Made by a program: the position numbers and the translations under genes | The notes under the pieces: generated by a model | The model's input: only the letters and a program-made list of their open reading frames with translations | Database searches by the model: none | What the model was told of the DNA's origin: nothing | NCBI GenBank assembly: GCA_041649275.1 | Contig: JBAZNL010000001.1 | Coordinates: 62,001-126,000 of the forward strand | Direction of reading: 5' to 3' | DNA length: 64,000 nucleotides | Source of the DNA: Candidatus Izemoplasmatales bacterium | Lineage (GTDB): Bacteria; Bacillota_I; Bacilli_A; Izemoplasmatales; Hujiaoplasmataceae | In this document: one piece after another, positions 16,326-24,896 of the stretch | Layout of the letters: every line of letters starts with the position of its first letter | Position numbering within the stretch: the stretch's first letter is position 1

Positions 16326-17717
16326 ATGGGCGTGAAGATCGTCGAAACGGCTCTCAGGGACGGACACCAGTCCCTGTTCGCCACCCGCATGACGACGGAG
16401 GAGATCCTCTCCGCGATCGACGACCTCGACAAGGCGGGCTACTACTCCCTCGAGGTCTGGGGCGGAGCCACCTTCGACGCCTGCATGCGCTTTTTGAACG
16501 AAGACCCGTGGGAGCGGCTCCGGAAGATCCGCGCCCGGGTCAGGAACACGAAGCTGCAGATGCTTTTCCGCGGCCAGAACATCCTCGGCTACCGCCACTA
16601 CTCCGACGACGTCGTCGAGATGTTCGTGAAGAAGTCCCTGGAAAACGGCATCGACATCATCCGCGTCTTCGACGCCCTGAACGACGTGCGCAACCTGAAG
16701 TGCGCCGTCGACGCGACGAAGAAGTACGGCGGCCACTGCCAGATCGCCCTCTCCTACACCACCTCCCCGGTCCATACCGTCGACTACTACGTCACACTGG
16801 CGCAGGAGGTCGAACGGATGGGCGCGGACTCGCTCTGCATCAAGGACATGGCCGGCGTCCTTCTACCGGACGACGCCTACGAGCTCGTCTCGCGCCTGAA
16901 AAGGAACACGAAGCTGCCGATCGACGTCCACAGCCACTGCACCGGCGGGATGATGGACATGACCTACCTGAAGGCGATCGAGGCCGGCGCCGACATCGTC
17001 GACTGCGCGATCTCGCCGCTTTCCGGCGGCACCAGCCAGCCGGCGTCGGAAGCCTTCCAGTACGTCCTCGCCGGCACGGAGCACGATCCGCACCTCGATC
17101 TCGAGGCGCTCGGTCGGGCTGCCGTCAAGCTTGGCGCCGTCCGGGACAAGTACCTCGCGAACGGTCTCCTCAATCCCAAGGCGCTCTCCCCGGATCCCCG
17201 CGTCCTCAAGTTCCAGCTTCCCGGCGGGATGCTCTCGAACCTGATGAGCCAGCTCAAGGAACAGAACGCGATGAACCGCTACGAAGAGGTCCTGAAGGAA
17301 GTCCCGCGGGTCCGGAAGGACCTCGGCTACCCGCCGCTCGTGACGCCGCTCTCGCAGATGGTGGGCACCCAGGCGGTCATGAACGTGATGACCGGAGAAC
17401 GGTACAGGATGGTCCCGAACGAGATCAAGGAATACCTCCACGGCTTCTACGGGAAGAGCCCCGCGCCCGTGGACGAGGAGATCCGAAGGAAGATCATCGG
17501 CGACGATGCGGTGATCACGCACCGTCCCGCCGACGACCTGGCTCCCGAGTTCGAAGGGCTCAAGGCGAAGTACAGGGATCTCGCGCGATCGGACGAGGAC
17601 GTCCTCTCGCTCGCACTCTTCGAAGCCGTCGCCCAGAAGTATCTTTCCCAGAAATACGCCCCGCCGATATCGGCGGTCGAGACGGTCGAGTTCGACCTGA
17701 AGATCGGAGGCCGATGA
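16326..17717 (+). CDS. oadA: Oxaloacetate decarboxylase carboxyltransferase (alpha) subunit
   Basis: 463 aa, cytoplasmic TIM-barrel carboxyltransferase. It transfers the carboxyl group of oxaloacetate to a biotin carrier, releasing pyruvate. Family signs: the N-terminal VETALRDGHQSLFATRM, the metal-site VHSHCTGGMMDMTYLKAIEAG near residues 200-220, the CIKDMAG segment, and the C-terminal helical domain (PGGMLSNLMSQLKEQ, LGYPPLVTPLSQ, VGTQAV). It lacks the fused C-terminal biotinyl domain of long OadA proteins; that domain is a separate gene at 18018. It leads a four-gene operon with oadG, the carrier and oadB. GAGGAAAGG precedes the ATG. Confidence 0.93.
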   Translation: MGVKIVETALRDGHQSLFATRMTTEEILSAIDDLDKAGYYSLEVWGGATFDACMRFLNEDPWERLRKIRARVRNTKLQMLFRGQNILGYRHYSDDVVEMFVKKSLENGIDIIRVFDALNDVRNLKCAVDATKKYGGHCQIALSYTTSPVHTVDYYVTLAQEVERMGADSLCIKDMAGVLLPDDAYELVSRLKRNTKLPIDVHSHCTGGMMDMTYLKAIEAGADIVDCAISPLSGGTSQPASEAFQYVLAGTEHDPHLDLEALGRAAVKLGAVRDKYLANGLLNPKALSPDPRVLKFQLPGGMLSNLMSQLKEQNAMNRYEEVLKEVPRVRKDLGYPPLVTPLSQMVGTQAVMNVMTGERYRMVPNEIKEYLHGFYGKSPAPVDEEIRRKIIGDDAVITHRPADDLAPEFEGLKAKYRDLARSDEDVLSLALFEAVAQKYLSQKYAPPISAVETVEFDLKIGGR

Positions 17718-17718
17718 G

Positions 17719-18021
17719 ATGTTCCTCGCGATCCAGTATCCGTTCCTGCAGGGACTGATGGTCTCCGTCGTCTGCGTCCTGATCGTCTTCGCCATGCTCG
17801 AACTCATCACCCTCGTCGTCGGCGGGATCCGGAACCTGATCCGCGAAGAACCCGCGGACGGCCCCGAGCCGCCGGCCGCGCCGATTCAGGCAAAGCCCTT
17901 CGGTCCCGAGGACCTGAAGGACGACGACATGGTCGCCGCCGTCCTCGTCGCCGCCATCGATTTCCGTGAAAGCACGAAACAGGAACCCAACGTCGTATCC
18001 GTGAAGGAGATCCGCTCATGA
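17719..18021 (+). CDS. oadG: Oxaloacetate decarboxylase gamma-type membrane subunit
   Basis: 100 aa with one N-terminal membrane span (LQGLMVSVVCVLIVFAMLEL) and a polar, Pro-rich cytoplasmic tail ending in VAAVLVAAIDFRESTK and VVSVKEIRS. This is the size and layout of OadG, the anchor that assembles OadA and the biotin carrier on OadB. It begins one base after the oadA stop and overlaps the next gene by ATGA, so the three are translationally coupled. The sequence is variable across the family, so part of the call rests on position. Confidence 0.8.
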   Translation: MFLAIQYPFLQGLMVSVVCVLIVFAMLELITLVVGGIRNLIREEPADGPEPPAAPIQAKPFGPEDLKDDDMVAAVLVAAIDFRESTKQEPNVVSVKEIRS

Positions 18022-18347
18022 AACTCTACAAGGTCAAGGTCAACGGCAAGGTCTACGAAGTCGAACTCGAAAGCGTGACCGAATCGAACGCGAAGATCGA
18101 ATCGCCGAAACCGGCGCCCGCCGCCGATGCGGCAGGCGCGCAGGTCGTCGCGCCGATGCAGGGTCAGATCGTCAAGGTGAACGTCGAGGTCGGAACGATG
18201 GTCAAGAAGGGCGCGATCCTCGCCGTGCTCGAGGCGATGAAGCTCGAAAACGAGATCCTCTCGCCCGTCGAAGGCGTCCTCCGCCAGGCCGCCGTCGCGA
18301 AGGGTCAGTCCGTCGCCGCCGGCCAGCTCCTGTTCGTCGTCGGTTAA
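18018..18347 (+). CDS. Biotin carboxyl carrier subunit of sodium-pumping decarboxylase
   Basis: 109 aa. An N-terminal segment (YKVKVNGKVYEVELE), a short Pro/Ala linker (residues about 30-42) and a C-terminal biotinyl domain with the EAMKLEN site; Lys75 is the biotinylated residue. It shuttles the carboxyl group from OadA to OadB. It resembles the GcdC/MmdC-type free carriers. BirA, encoded at 20322, would add the biotin. Confidence 0.92.
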   Translation: MKLYKVKVNGKVYEVELESVTESNAKIESPKPAPAADAAGAQVVAPMQGQIVKVNVEVGTMVKKGAILAVLEAMKLENEILSPVEGVLRQAAVAKGQSVAAGQLLFVVG

Positions 18348-18351
18348 GGCC

Positions 18352-19527
18352 ATGGGTTCCGACCTGATCGAATCGATCCTCCGCTTCCTCGGCGATTCAG
18401 GCATCGCCGGCTTCTTCTCGGAAGGCGGCTGGAAGGCGGCGCTGATGGTGCTGCTTGCGCTCGCGATGCTCTATCTCGCGGTGTTCCGCAAGTTCGAACC
18501 GTACCTGCTCATCCCGATCGCGTTCGGGATGCTGCTCGTGAACATTCCCGGATCGGGGATGTTCGTGAAGACGACCGAAGTCGTCGGCACCGAGACCGTC
18601 GTCTCCTATTCCGGACTACTCGGCTACCTCTACTACGGCGTCAAGTTCGGCATCTATCCCTGCCTGATCTTCCTCGGGATCGGCGCCACGACCGATTTCG
18701 GTCCGCTGATCGCCAACCCCAGGAGCATGCTCCTCGGGGCGGCCGCCCAGATCGGCATCTTCGTCACCTTCCTCGGCGCCATCCTCTTCGGCTTCTCGGC
18801 CGCCGAGGCCGCCTCCATCGGCATCATCGGCGGCGCCGATGGACCGACCGCGATCCTGCTCACCTCCCGGCTCGCCCCCGACCTGCTCGGACCGATCTCG
18901 CTCGCCGCCTACTCCTACATGGCGCTCGTCCCCTTCATCCAGCCGCCGATCATCCGGCTCCTGACGACGAAGAGGGAACGCCTGATCCGGATGACGCAGC
19001 TCCGACCCGTCGGACGCGTCGAGCGGATCGTCTTCCCGATCGCCGTGACCGTCCTGTGCGGATTGATCGTGCCGAGCTCGGTGCCCCTGATCGGGATGCT
19101 CATGCTCGGGAACCTGATCAAGGAATCGGGCGTCGTCCCGAACCTCGTCGAGACCGCCGGCAAGTCGCTCCTCTACATCGTCACGATCCTCCTCGGCCTG
19201 TCCGTCGGCGCGACGGCGACCGCCGACGCGTTCCTCTCGCTACAGACCCTCTTCATCGTCGGCCTCGGGCTCTTCGCCTTCGGCACGGCGACCGCCGCGG
19301 GCGTGCTCGGCGGAAAGCTGATGAACGTCCTCTCCAAGGGCAAGGTCAACCCGATGATCGGGGCCGCCGGCGTCTCGGCGGTGCCGATGTCGGCGCGCGT
19401 CGTCCAGCTCGTCGGCCAGAAGGACGATCCGGAGAACTTCCTATTGATGCACGCGATGGGTCCGAACGTCGCCGGCGTCATCGGCAGCGCCGTCGCCGCC
19501 GGACTGTTGTTCACATTCTTCGGATGA
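18352..19527 (+). CDS. oadB: Sodium ion-translocating decarboxylase beta subunit
   Basis: 391 aa integral membrane protein with about nine spans. It decarboxylates carboxybiotin and couples the reaction to Na+ export. Family marks: FEPYLLIPIAFGMLLVNIP, GIGATTDFGPLIANP near residues 105-122, IGIIGGADGPTAI near 158-170, and the C-terminal NPMIGAAGVSAVPMSARV with HAMGPNVAGVIGSAVAAG, which contribute the Na+ and carboxybiotin sites. With oadA, oadG and the carrier it makes a complete pump. It begins 4 nt after the carrier gene. Methylmalonyl- or glutaconyl-CoA pumps share this subunit, but the OadA-type first gene favours oxaloacetate. Confidence 0.93.
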   Translation: MGSDLIESILRFLGDSGIAGFFSEGGWKAALMVLLALAMLYLAVFRKFEPYLLIPIAFGMLLVNIPGSGMFVKTTEVVGTETVVSYSGLLGYLYYGVKFGIYPCLIFLGIGATTDFGPLIANPRSMLLGAAAQIGIFVTFLGAILFGFSAAEAASIGIIGGADGPTAILLTSRLAPDLLGPISLAAYSYMALVPFIQPPIIRLLTTKRERLIRMTQLRPVGRVERIVFPIAVTVLCGLIVPSSVPLIGMLMLGNLIKESGVVPNLVETAGKSLLYIVTILLGLSVGATATADAFLSLQTLFIVGLGLFAFGTATAAGVLGGKLMNVLSKGKVNPMIGAAGVSAVPMSARVVQLVGQKDDPENFLLMHAMGPNVAGVIGSAVAAGLLFTFFG

Positions 19528-19545
19528 GGATCGATTTTCAGAGTT

Positions 19546-19583
19546 GAAACGAGGGTTCCGGCCAGTTCCGGAACCCTCGTTTC
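19546..19583. terminator. Long hairpin between convergent genes
   Basis: A perfect 16-bp stem GAAACGAGGGTTCCGG paired with its complement around a 6-nt loop lies between oadB and the convergent TIR-like gene. The T-run is short on both sides, but the stem is strong and nearly symmetric. Confidence 0.65.
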
Positions 19584-19617
19584 GTTCTATGATGCGAAGA
19601 CCGACCGCGCGCGGCCG

Positions 19618-20157
19618 TCACTGCTCGTGGTACGATCCCTTGCGGATGCCTGCGGGGGCGGCGCCGGGATCGACTGCGATCGCGGGATCCTTCGCCTTCT
19701 TCCATGCCGCCTGGCAGAGCGCGGGCAGGTCCCGGTAGCGGCTGAAGGTGGCGAGTTCAACGTACGGGAGATTCTTCCGGAGCCGCTCCGGGATCGCCTG
19801 GAGCGCCTTCGGGGCGCCGGCCCGGATCTTGTCGAGCGACACGTCGGGACTCTCCATCATCAGAAGCACGATCCCCTTGCGGATCCCGGTTTTGCCCAGA
19901 AGGGCGTGATGGAGTTCCTGATCGACGTGCGCCTTCATGGAGGTCGTAGGGCCGACAACGCAGACGACGACGTCGGACGGGTCGTAGAAGGTCTTCACGA
20001 GGTCCTGGAGGATGTGCTGCGGCGACTTGTCGGGCACGGCGAAGTCGGCCGGCACGCATTTCGCGGAATGGCCCGTTTCCTTCAGATATCCCATCACCGT
20101 CTGGCATTGCTTCGCGTTCGGGGAGTCGTAGCAGAGAAACACGTTCGGATTCGACAT
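19618..20157 (-). CDS. TIR-like (MTH538/DUF1863, ThsB-like) domain protein
   Basis: 179 aa, single domain, no signal peptide. The start at 20157 has AAGGAGG upstream. The fold pattern suits the TIR-like family that includes ThsB: strand one NVFLCYDSPNAK, then VMGYLKETG, a helix QHILQDLVKTFYDPSD, strand VVVCVVGPTT, then VDQELHHALLGKTG (Glu81 lies where TIR enzymes place their catalytic Glu) and KGIVLLMM. The C-terminus LPYVELATFSRYRDLPAL also fits. Known relatives make or sense NAD-derived signals in Thoeris defence, and others have unrelated roles. No ThsA-like SIR2 or SLOG effector is nearby, so this gene is an orphan. The family call is by pattern, not alignment. Confidence 0.65.
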   Translation of the reverse strand: MSNPNVFLCYDSPNAKQCQTVMGYLKETGHSAKCVPADFAVPDKSPQHILQDLVKTFYDPSDVVVCVVGPTTSMKAHVDQELHHALLGKTGIRKGIVLLMMESPDVSLDKIRAGAPKALQAIPERLRKNLPYVELATFSRYRDLPALCQAAWKKAKDPAIAVDPGAAPAGIRKGSYHEQ

Positions 20158-20179
20158 GTCGATCCCTCCTTCGCGTTTT

Positions 20180-20208
20180 ATCCTAACATGCCCTCCCCGT
20201 CGAATCAA
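20180..20208 (-). promoter_or_regulatory. Promoter of the TIR-like gene
   Basis: On the minus strand TTGATT (20203-20208) and TAGGAT (20180-20185) are 17 nt apart. This gives a leader of about 15 nt carrying the AAGGAGG site. Confidence 0.5.
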
Positions 20209-20257
20209 GGCGTTCGCCGAAATCGTTCCGTTTTCACGGCGATTTCACCTTGCCTTC

Positions 20258-20286
20258 TTTCAATCGTCATCGTTTGATGATACAAT
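20258..20286 (+). promoter_or_regulatory. Promoter of birA, extended -10 type
   Basis: TTTCAA (20258-20263), a 17-nt spacer and TACAAT (20281-20286) preceded by TGA, making an extended -10 (TGnTACAAT). Confidence 0.5.
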
Positions 20287-20321
20287 TCGACCAGATGAAC
20301 GATGAAGCGAGGACGATCCCC

Positions 20322-21056
20322 ATGAACCACATCCGACTCGAAACGGTCGACTCGACCAACGAACGCCTGAAACGCGAGTATCAAGGACATCCCCATCTCA
20401 CCGTCCTGTCCGCCGTCCGCCAGACGGCCGGACGCGGCCGTCTCGGACGCGTCTGGATCGACGACGGGAAATCCGCCCTGTTCTCGATCCTGCTCAAAGA
20501 GGGCCTCGACGTCGCGACCCTCGACCGGATCCCGCTGATCGCGGCGGTCGCGCTCCACAAGACGCTCAAGGCCTACGTCCGCGGCCTGCGGATCAAATGG
20601 CCGAACGACATCGTCTGCGCCGAGGGGAAGCTCGCCGGGATCCTCTGCGAGAGCGTGATCGAGGACGGACGCGTCCTCGCGCTCGTCGTCGGCTTCGGCG
20701 TGAACGCGAACACCCTCGACTTCCCCGACGAGATCGCGGCGAGCGCCGTCTCGCTCTTCGGTCTCACGGGCAGACGGACCGATCCCGTCGAGATCGTCGA
20801 ACGGACCGCCGCGGCCTTCGTCGCCGAACTGGCGGCGGAACGCGCGGGCGAGTCCGACTGGCGCGCCTACGCGAACCGCGTCTCCGCCCTCAGGGGCGAA
20901 CGCATCTTCTTCCTCCGGGAGGGCGTCCGCCGCGACGGCGTCGCCGGCCGGATCCAACAGGACGGATCGCTTCGCGTCGAGACGTCCGCCGGAATCCTCG
21001 ACCTCCGCAGCGGCGAGGTCACGATCACCGGCGGGATGAAGCTCCCTTCCGAATGA
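20322..21056 (+). CDS. birA: Biotin--[acetyl-CoA-carboxylase] ligase (class I BirA)
   Basis: 244 aa. It activates biotin with ATP and attaches it to carrier lysines, here AccB (42415) and the decarboxylase carrier (18018). The start at 20322 (MNHIRLETVDSTN) has GAGG 9 nt upstream and fits the predicted transcript; longer frames start inside the promoter. Motifs: DSTN near residue 11, the biotin/ATP loop GRGRLGRVW (about 41-49), IKWPNDI (about 89-95), KLAGILCE and VVGFGVNAN. The C-terminal SH3-like cap follows. There is no N-terminal DNA-binding domain, so it should not act as a repressor. Confidence 0.93.
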   Translation: MNHIRLETVDSTNERLKREYQGHPHLTVLSAVRQTAGRGRLGRVWIDDGKSALFSILLKEGLDVATLDRIPLIAAVALHKTLKAYVRGLRIKWPNDIVCAEGKLAGILCESVIEDGRVLALVVGFGVNANTLDFPDEIAASAVSLFGLTGRRTDPVEIVERTAAAFVAELAAERAGESDWRAYANRVSALRGERIFFLREGVRRDGVAGRIQQDGSLRVETSAGILDLRSGEVTITGGMKLPSE

Positions 21057-21141
21057 TTCCCTGCGACCCGAAACCATCCTTTGAGGTTCAATCGAAAACG
21101 TGTTCATCGGCGATACGCCAATAAAACGGTGCGCCCGCGCG

Positions 21142-21147
21142 TATAAT
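21142..21147 (+). promoter_or_regulatory. -10 box of the 59-aa protein gene
   Basis: TATAAT lies 51 nt before the start codon at 21198. No convincing -35 box is visible at the usual distance. Confidence 0.4.
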
Positions 21148-21197
21148 GGTTGTAGCGAACCCATCGCCCACCATCATCTGATCCGGGAGGAACCAAC

Positions 21198-21377
21198 ATG
21201 CTTCGCAAGAAACGACCGTCGTCGGAAGTCGTCCTCTACAACTTCGACGTCAAGAACCAGGAACTGAAACTGCTCCACCGCGGCGAGGACATCCCCGCCG
21301 AATTCCGGAGCTACCAGAAGCTCTGGCGGCTCACGGACAAGCACCGCAAGGTGGAGACGATCATCATCTCGATCTAG
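21198..21377 (+). CDS. 59-aa protein of unknown function
   Basis: A short gene, MLRKKRPSSEVVLYNF and onward to ...VETIIISI. It is supported by a strong GGGAGG site 7-12 nt before the ATG, a TATAAT further upstream and a terminator just after the stop. The product is basic, with no membrane span, and predicted as a small beta-rich fold (VVLYNFDVKNQELKLLHRG). I do not recognise the family. It sits alone between birA and a convergent lipoprotein gene. Confidence 0.65.
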   Translation: MLRKKRPSSEVVLYNFDVKNQELKLLHRGEDIPAEFRSYQKLWRLTDKHRKVETIIISI

Positions 21378-21378
21378 G

Positions 21379-21425
21379 AAAACGGCCGGCGTACCCATGG
21401 AATCCATGGAGCGCCGGCCGTTTTC
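21379..21425. terminator. Bidirectional terminator
   Basis: AAAACGGCCGGCG pairs with CGCCGGCCGTTTT around a short inner hairpin (CCATGGA twice). It lies between the 59-aa gene and the convergent lipoprotein gene and gives T-runs on both strands. Confidence 0.8.
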
Positions 21426-21958
21426 TATCCGTTGTCGCTTCGGAGCACGTTCACGTAGCGCACGGCGACGGTCTCGTTTCCAGCGCCGTCGGTCGCGACG
21501 TAGGTGATGATGTATTCGCCGGGGATGTCGGAGGTCACGACGCCGCGGACCGTGACGGAGACCGTTCCGCCGTCGTCGGTCGCGGTCACGCCGGCATCGG
21601 TCCAGACATCGCCTTTCAGGATCGTGTCGACCCCCGCGTTCAGGACGACGACCGGAGGAATCTCGTCGACGACCGCGACATAGCGGACGACCTCCTTCAC
21701 GATGTCCTTGTACGTGCACCGGTAGACGATCCGGTAGAACCCGACCGCGGCGACGTCGACGGTGTTCTCGACGACCTCGACGGAGAGCGGGAGCCAGCCC
21801 GCCGTCGCCTTCGCGCCGGCGTCGACGAAGACATCGTTGATCTCGACGGTGTCGACGCCCGCCCGGAGAACGATCGTGACGTCGCCCTCCGCGATCGGGG
21901 CGCACCCGAGCAGCAGGAATGTCGAAAGGAACATGACGACGATCAGAAACCTACGCAT
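21425..21958 (-). CDS. Small lipoprotein with two DUF5011-type Ig domains
   Basis: 177 aa. AAGGAGG precedes the start at 21958. The lipoprotein signal ends at LLLGC (Cys19). Two Ig-like domains of DUF5011/HYR type follow: one about residues 25-98, the other about 100-172 (PPVVVLNAGVDTILKG, WTDAGVTATDDGG, PGEYIITYVATDGAGNETV). The gene overlaps the 3' end of the subtilase gene by 8 nt, so the two are co-expressed. The subtilase ends in two similar domains, so the lipoprotein may tether or dock the protease at the membrane. That pairing is inference. Confidence 0.75.
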   Translation of the reverse strand: MRRFLIVVMFLSTFLLLGCAPIAEGDVTIVLRAGVDTVEINDVFVDAGAKATAGWLPLSVEVVENTVDVAAVGFYRIVYRCTYKDIVKEVVRYVAVVDEIPPVVVLNAGVDTILKGDVWTDAGVTATDDGGTVSVTVRGVVTSDIPGEYIITYVATDGAGNETVAVRYVNVLRSDNG

Positions 21959-24830
21959 GGTCTTCCTCCTTCCGCCAGAGCGGAATCGAGAGCACCGGGA
22001 CGGTGCCGCCGGCGTCGACGACGAAGACATAGCGCGTCCTCGTCGTCGTCGCGCCGTCCAGTTCGACCGCATAGGTGATCAGATAGATTCCCGGAACGCC
22101 GGTGTCGACGGTTCCGGTGATCGCGACGCTTCCGCGGTTCGAGGTCGCGCCGGCCTCGACGTACGCACCTCCGACGGGAATGGTCGAGAGCCCGTCGCGC
22201 AGCGTGATCTCGACCGGGACCGTGGTTGTCCGGACGTTGACGATGCGGCTGAGCCGGTAGACTTCGACGTCCTCGAAGACGATCGCATAGGTCACGACGA
22301 AGCGACCGGCAAGGATCGCCGCGGGGATCCCGCTGGCGACGACCTCCACCGTCGGATCGGCGCACTCGACGCCCGGATCGATCCAGACGTCGTTCGAGGC
22401 GATCGTGTCGACGGACGGGACGAGCGCGACCGTCGTCGCGTCGAAGGCCATGGTATAGCGCGGGTAGAGGTCGAGGTCGGCGACGACGGAATCGAACGCC
22501 TCGCTCCAGCCGGCGAAGGAAAACGTCACGGCGAGGGTCGCGGTGCGGACGGGATCGGCCGGCGGGGTCGCGGCCGCGCCGTAGAGGACGTGATCGGTCG
22601 CGATCACCGTCCCGGCGGCGTCATGGAAGCGGACCAGGTAGACGATCGGTTCGAGTTTCGCGTAGAGGACGAGATCCCCTGCGATCGGGGCGGGGACGTA
22701 TGCCTGAAGCAGCGCTTCGTCGACGAACCATCCGGAAAACGTCGCACCGGTCGCGACCGGATCGGCCGGGGCGGGCACTTCGCCCGGCGAGTAGTAATAG
22801 ACGGTGTCCAAAGATTCGGGAACCCGGAGCGTGATCGAGAAGGAGGTCGCCAGGAAACGGGCGTAGAGGGTGATCGCCGCCGTCGCCGGTGCGGGAACGT
22901 ACGATGTCGAATAGGTCTCGTCGAGATACCAGCCGGCGAACTCGTGGTCGGCCATCGTCGGGTCCGGCAGCGCCGGTACCTCGCCGTAGAAGAACGCGAC
23001 GGGATCGATCGGGTCGCCGGGGGTCACGACCGTGGCGTAGAGGACGATCCGGTCCATTCCGGCGTAGAGGACGAGGTCGGCGGTCGCCGGAGCCGGAACG
23101 TAGGGGATCGTGGCCTCCGCATCGAGGAACCAGCCGCGGAACGCGTACCCCTCGCGGACCGCGTCGGGGAGGACGACGGCGGACCCCTCCTCGAAGGTGA
23201 GGACCGCGTCCGTCTCGTCGAGGACGACGAGGGTCACGTCGTGGACCACGATCGCCGAAAAGCCGGCGTAGAGGGAAAGGTCGGACGTGACCGGGGCGCT
23301 CTCGTAGGGGACGGTCCGTTCCTCGTCGACGAACCAGCCGGTGAAGCGATAGCCGTCGCGGACGGATGCGGGGAGGTCGAAGACGTCGCCGTGCGCGACC
23401 ACGAGCGCGTCGATCGGCGCACCGTCGGTGAAAAACGTCACGGTGTGGTGGGAATCGGAGAAGAACGCGTACAGGGTCATGTCCGCGGTGACCGGGACGC
23501 CGCGCACCCACGGGACCGTAAGCGCCTCGTCGAGGCACCAACCGACGAAGACCATGTCGGGCTTGGTCGGCGGAAGGGGCAGGGTCAGATAGCGGCCGTC
23601 CTGGATCCAGACGGAATCCACGGAGGAACCTCCGTCGGTGAAAAAGGAGACTTCGTGGAAGACGGTCGCGAGGAGCGCATAGGCGTCGACGATCCCGTAA
23701 CCGTAGTACGGATCGACGCCGATCGGGCCGGCGTCGTCGGCGGTGCCTTCGAGGCGCGCGCGGATCTCCGGCACCGTGGCGTCGGGGAGGTACGACCGGA
23801 GAAGCGCCACGACTCCCGTCACCTGCGGAGCGGCGAACGACGTCCCCGAAACGCTCGCATATCCGTCGGAGAGGCTCGTCGTGACGATGTCGGTTCCCGG
23901 CGCGGCGAAGTCGACCGCGGCGTTGTGGTTGGAGTAGTCGGCGACCATCGAGGTCGGACCGACCGCCCCGACCGAGAGGACCGTCGGGAAGGAGGCGGGA
24001 TAGAAGAGTTCGTCCGTACCGTCGTTGCCGGCGGCGCCGACGACGACGACGTCGTGTTCGAAGGCGTACTCGACGGCGGTCTTCGTGAGCGGATTGGCGT
24101 ACGATCCGCCGAGCGAGAGATTGATCACGTCGGCGCCGTGGTTGACGGCGTAGTAGATGCCCTCGATGATCGATGCGTCGGAGAAGGAACCTTCGCCCGC
24201 GGCGTTGGCCTTGATCACGAGCAGGGCGACGTTCTGGGCGATGCCGGCGATGCCGATCCGGTTGGCGCGGATGGCGCCGATGACGCCGGCGACCATCGTG
24301 CCGTGGCCGACGTCGTCGACGACGGCGGCGGATCCGGCGGTATCGGTGACGGTGTTATAGGAGAGCGGGGAGATCCTTCCCGCGAATTCGTCGTGGGTGA
24401 CGTCGATCCCGGTGTCGATGATCGCGACCGTGATCGCACTCGATCCGGTCTCGAGCTCCCAGGCTTCGGTGACCCGCGTCAGGTCGAGGGCGTACTGATC
24501 GGAAAGGTAGGGATCGGATTCCCGGCCGAGGACATCCGTGGCGATGGCGCTTTTCGCGTTGTACGCGAATCCGGCCGCGATGTATTGGACCGCGCGGCCG
24601 GGATCGCCGCGGAAGACGGCAAGGCCGGATTCGGAGACCTCGACGACGGCCATGCCGTACCGTTCCGCGAGCGCCGACGCTTCGGCTTGATCCCGTACCA
24701 TCGCGAGGAATTCGCCATCCACGACGTCGAAATCCGCCACGGTTCCCGCCTTGACGACGAAAAGCGGCGCAAGCGCCGACAGGAGGAATAGCAGGATCGC
24801 GATCGCGGGGAAGAATCTCGTACGCTTCAT
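21951..24830 (-). CDS. Secreted subtilisin-like serine protease with InlB-type repeats
   Basis: 959 aa. A Sec signal peptide covers residues 1-29, with no lipobox Cys. Residues about 30-105 form a propeptide. The S8 catalytic domain (about 106-390) has Asp139 (IIDTGID), His176 (GHGTMVAG), Asn269 (AGND) and Ser331 (GTSFAAPQ), so the triad is intact. Six InlB/Listeria-Bacteroides-type repeats (residues about 391-794) each contain a GW-F/Y-x-DE motif and end in L-Y-A-x-F. Two DUF5011-like domains close the protein. There is no LPXTG or other anchor motif. It is co-transcribed with the small lipoprotein at 21425. The likely role is extracellular protein degradation or processing at the cell surface. 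Confidence 0.92.
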   Translation of the reverse strand: MKRTRFFPAIAILLFLLSALAPLFVVKAGTVADFDVVDGEFLAMVRDQAEASALAERYGMAVVEVSESGLAVFRGDPGRAVQYIAAGFAYNAKSAIATDVLGRESDPYLSDQYALDLTRVTEAWELETGSSAITVAIIDTGIDVTHDEFAGRISPLSYNTVTDTAGSAAVVDDVGHGTMVAGVIGAIRANRIGIAGIAQNVALLVIKANAAGEGSFSDASIIEGIYYAVNHGADVINLSLGGSYANPLTKTAVEYAFEHDVVVVGAAGNDGTDELFYPASFPTVLSVGAVGPTSMVADYSNHNAAVDFAAPGTDIVTTSLSDGYASVSGTSFAAPQVTGVVALLRSYLPDATVPEIRARLEGTADDAGPIGVDPYYGYGIVDAYALLATVFHEVSFFTDGGSSVDSVWIQDGRYLTLPLPPTKPDMVFVGWCLDEALTVPWVRGVPVTADMTLYAFFSDSHHTVTFFTDGAPIDALVVAHGDVFDLPASVRDGYRFTGWFVDEERTVPYESAPVTSDLSLYAGFSAIVVHDVTLVVLDETDAVLTFEEGSAVVLPDAVREGYAFRGWFLDAEATIPYVPAPATADLVLYAGMDRIVLYATVVTPGDPIDPVAFFYGEVPALPDPTMADHEFAGWYLDETYSTSYVPAPATAAITLYARFLATSFSITLRVPESLDTVYYYSPGEVPAPADPVATGATFSGWFVDEALLQAYVPAPIAGDLVLYAKLEPIVYLVRFHDAAGTVIATDHVLYGAAATPPADPVRTATLAVTFSFAGWSEAFDSVVADLDLYPRYTMAFDATTVALVPSVDTIASNDVWIDPGVECADPTVEVVASGIPAAILAGRFVVTYAIVFEDVEVYRLSRIVNVRTTTVPVEITLRDGLSTIPVGGAYVEAGATSNRGSVAITGTVDTGVPGIYLITYAVELDGATTTRTRYVFVVDAGGTVPVLSIPLWRKEEDHA
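22449..23660 (-). repeat. Six InlB-type repeats of ~65-70 aa in the subtilase
   Basis: Units begin at HEVSFFTDGG, HTVTFFTDGA, HDVTLVVLDE, IVLYATVVTP, FSITLRVPES and YLVRFHDAAG. Each carries GW followed by F/Y/C-x-DE and, except the last, a PxTADLxLYA-type end. The last unit is the most diverged. Confidence 0.8.
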
Positions 24831-24859
24831 GGGTCGCCTCGTCGATGTCGTCTATTCGT

Positions 24860-24865
24860 ATTATA
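24860..24865 (-). promoter_or_regulatory. -10 box of the subtilase operon
   Basis: TATAAT on the minus strand, 29 nt before the start codon at 24830. The -35 region is poor. Confidence 0.4.
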
Positions 24866-24896
24866 TACGCATTCGCCGGTTTTCGTATTGGCGGGA

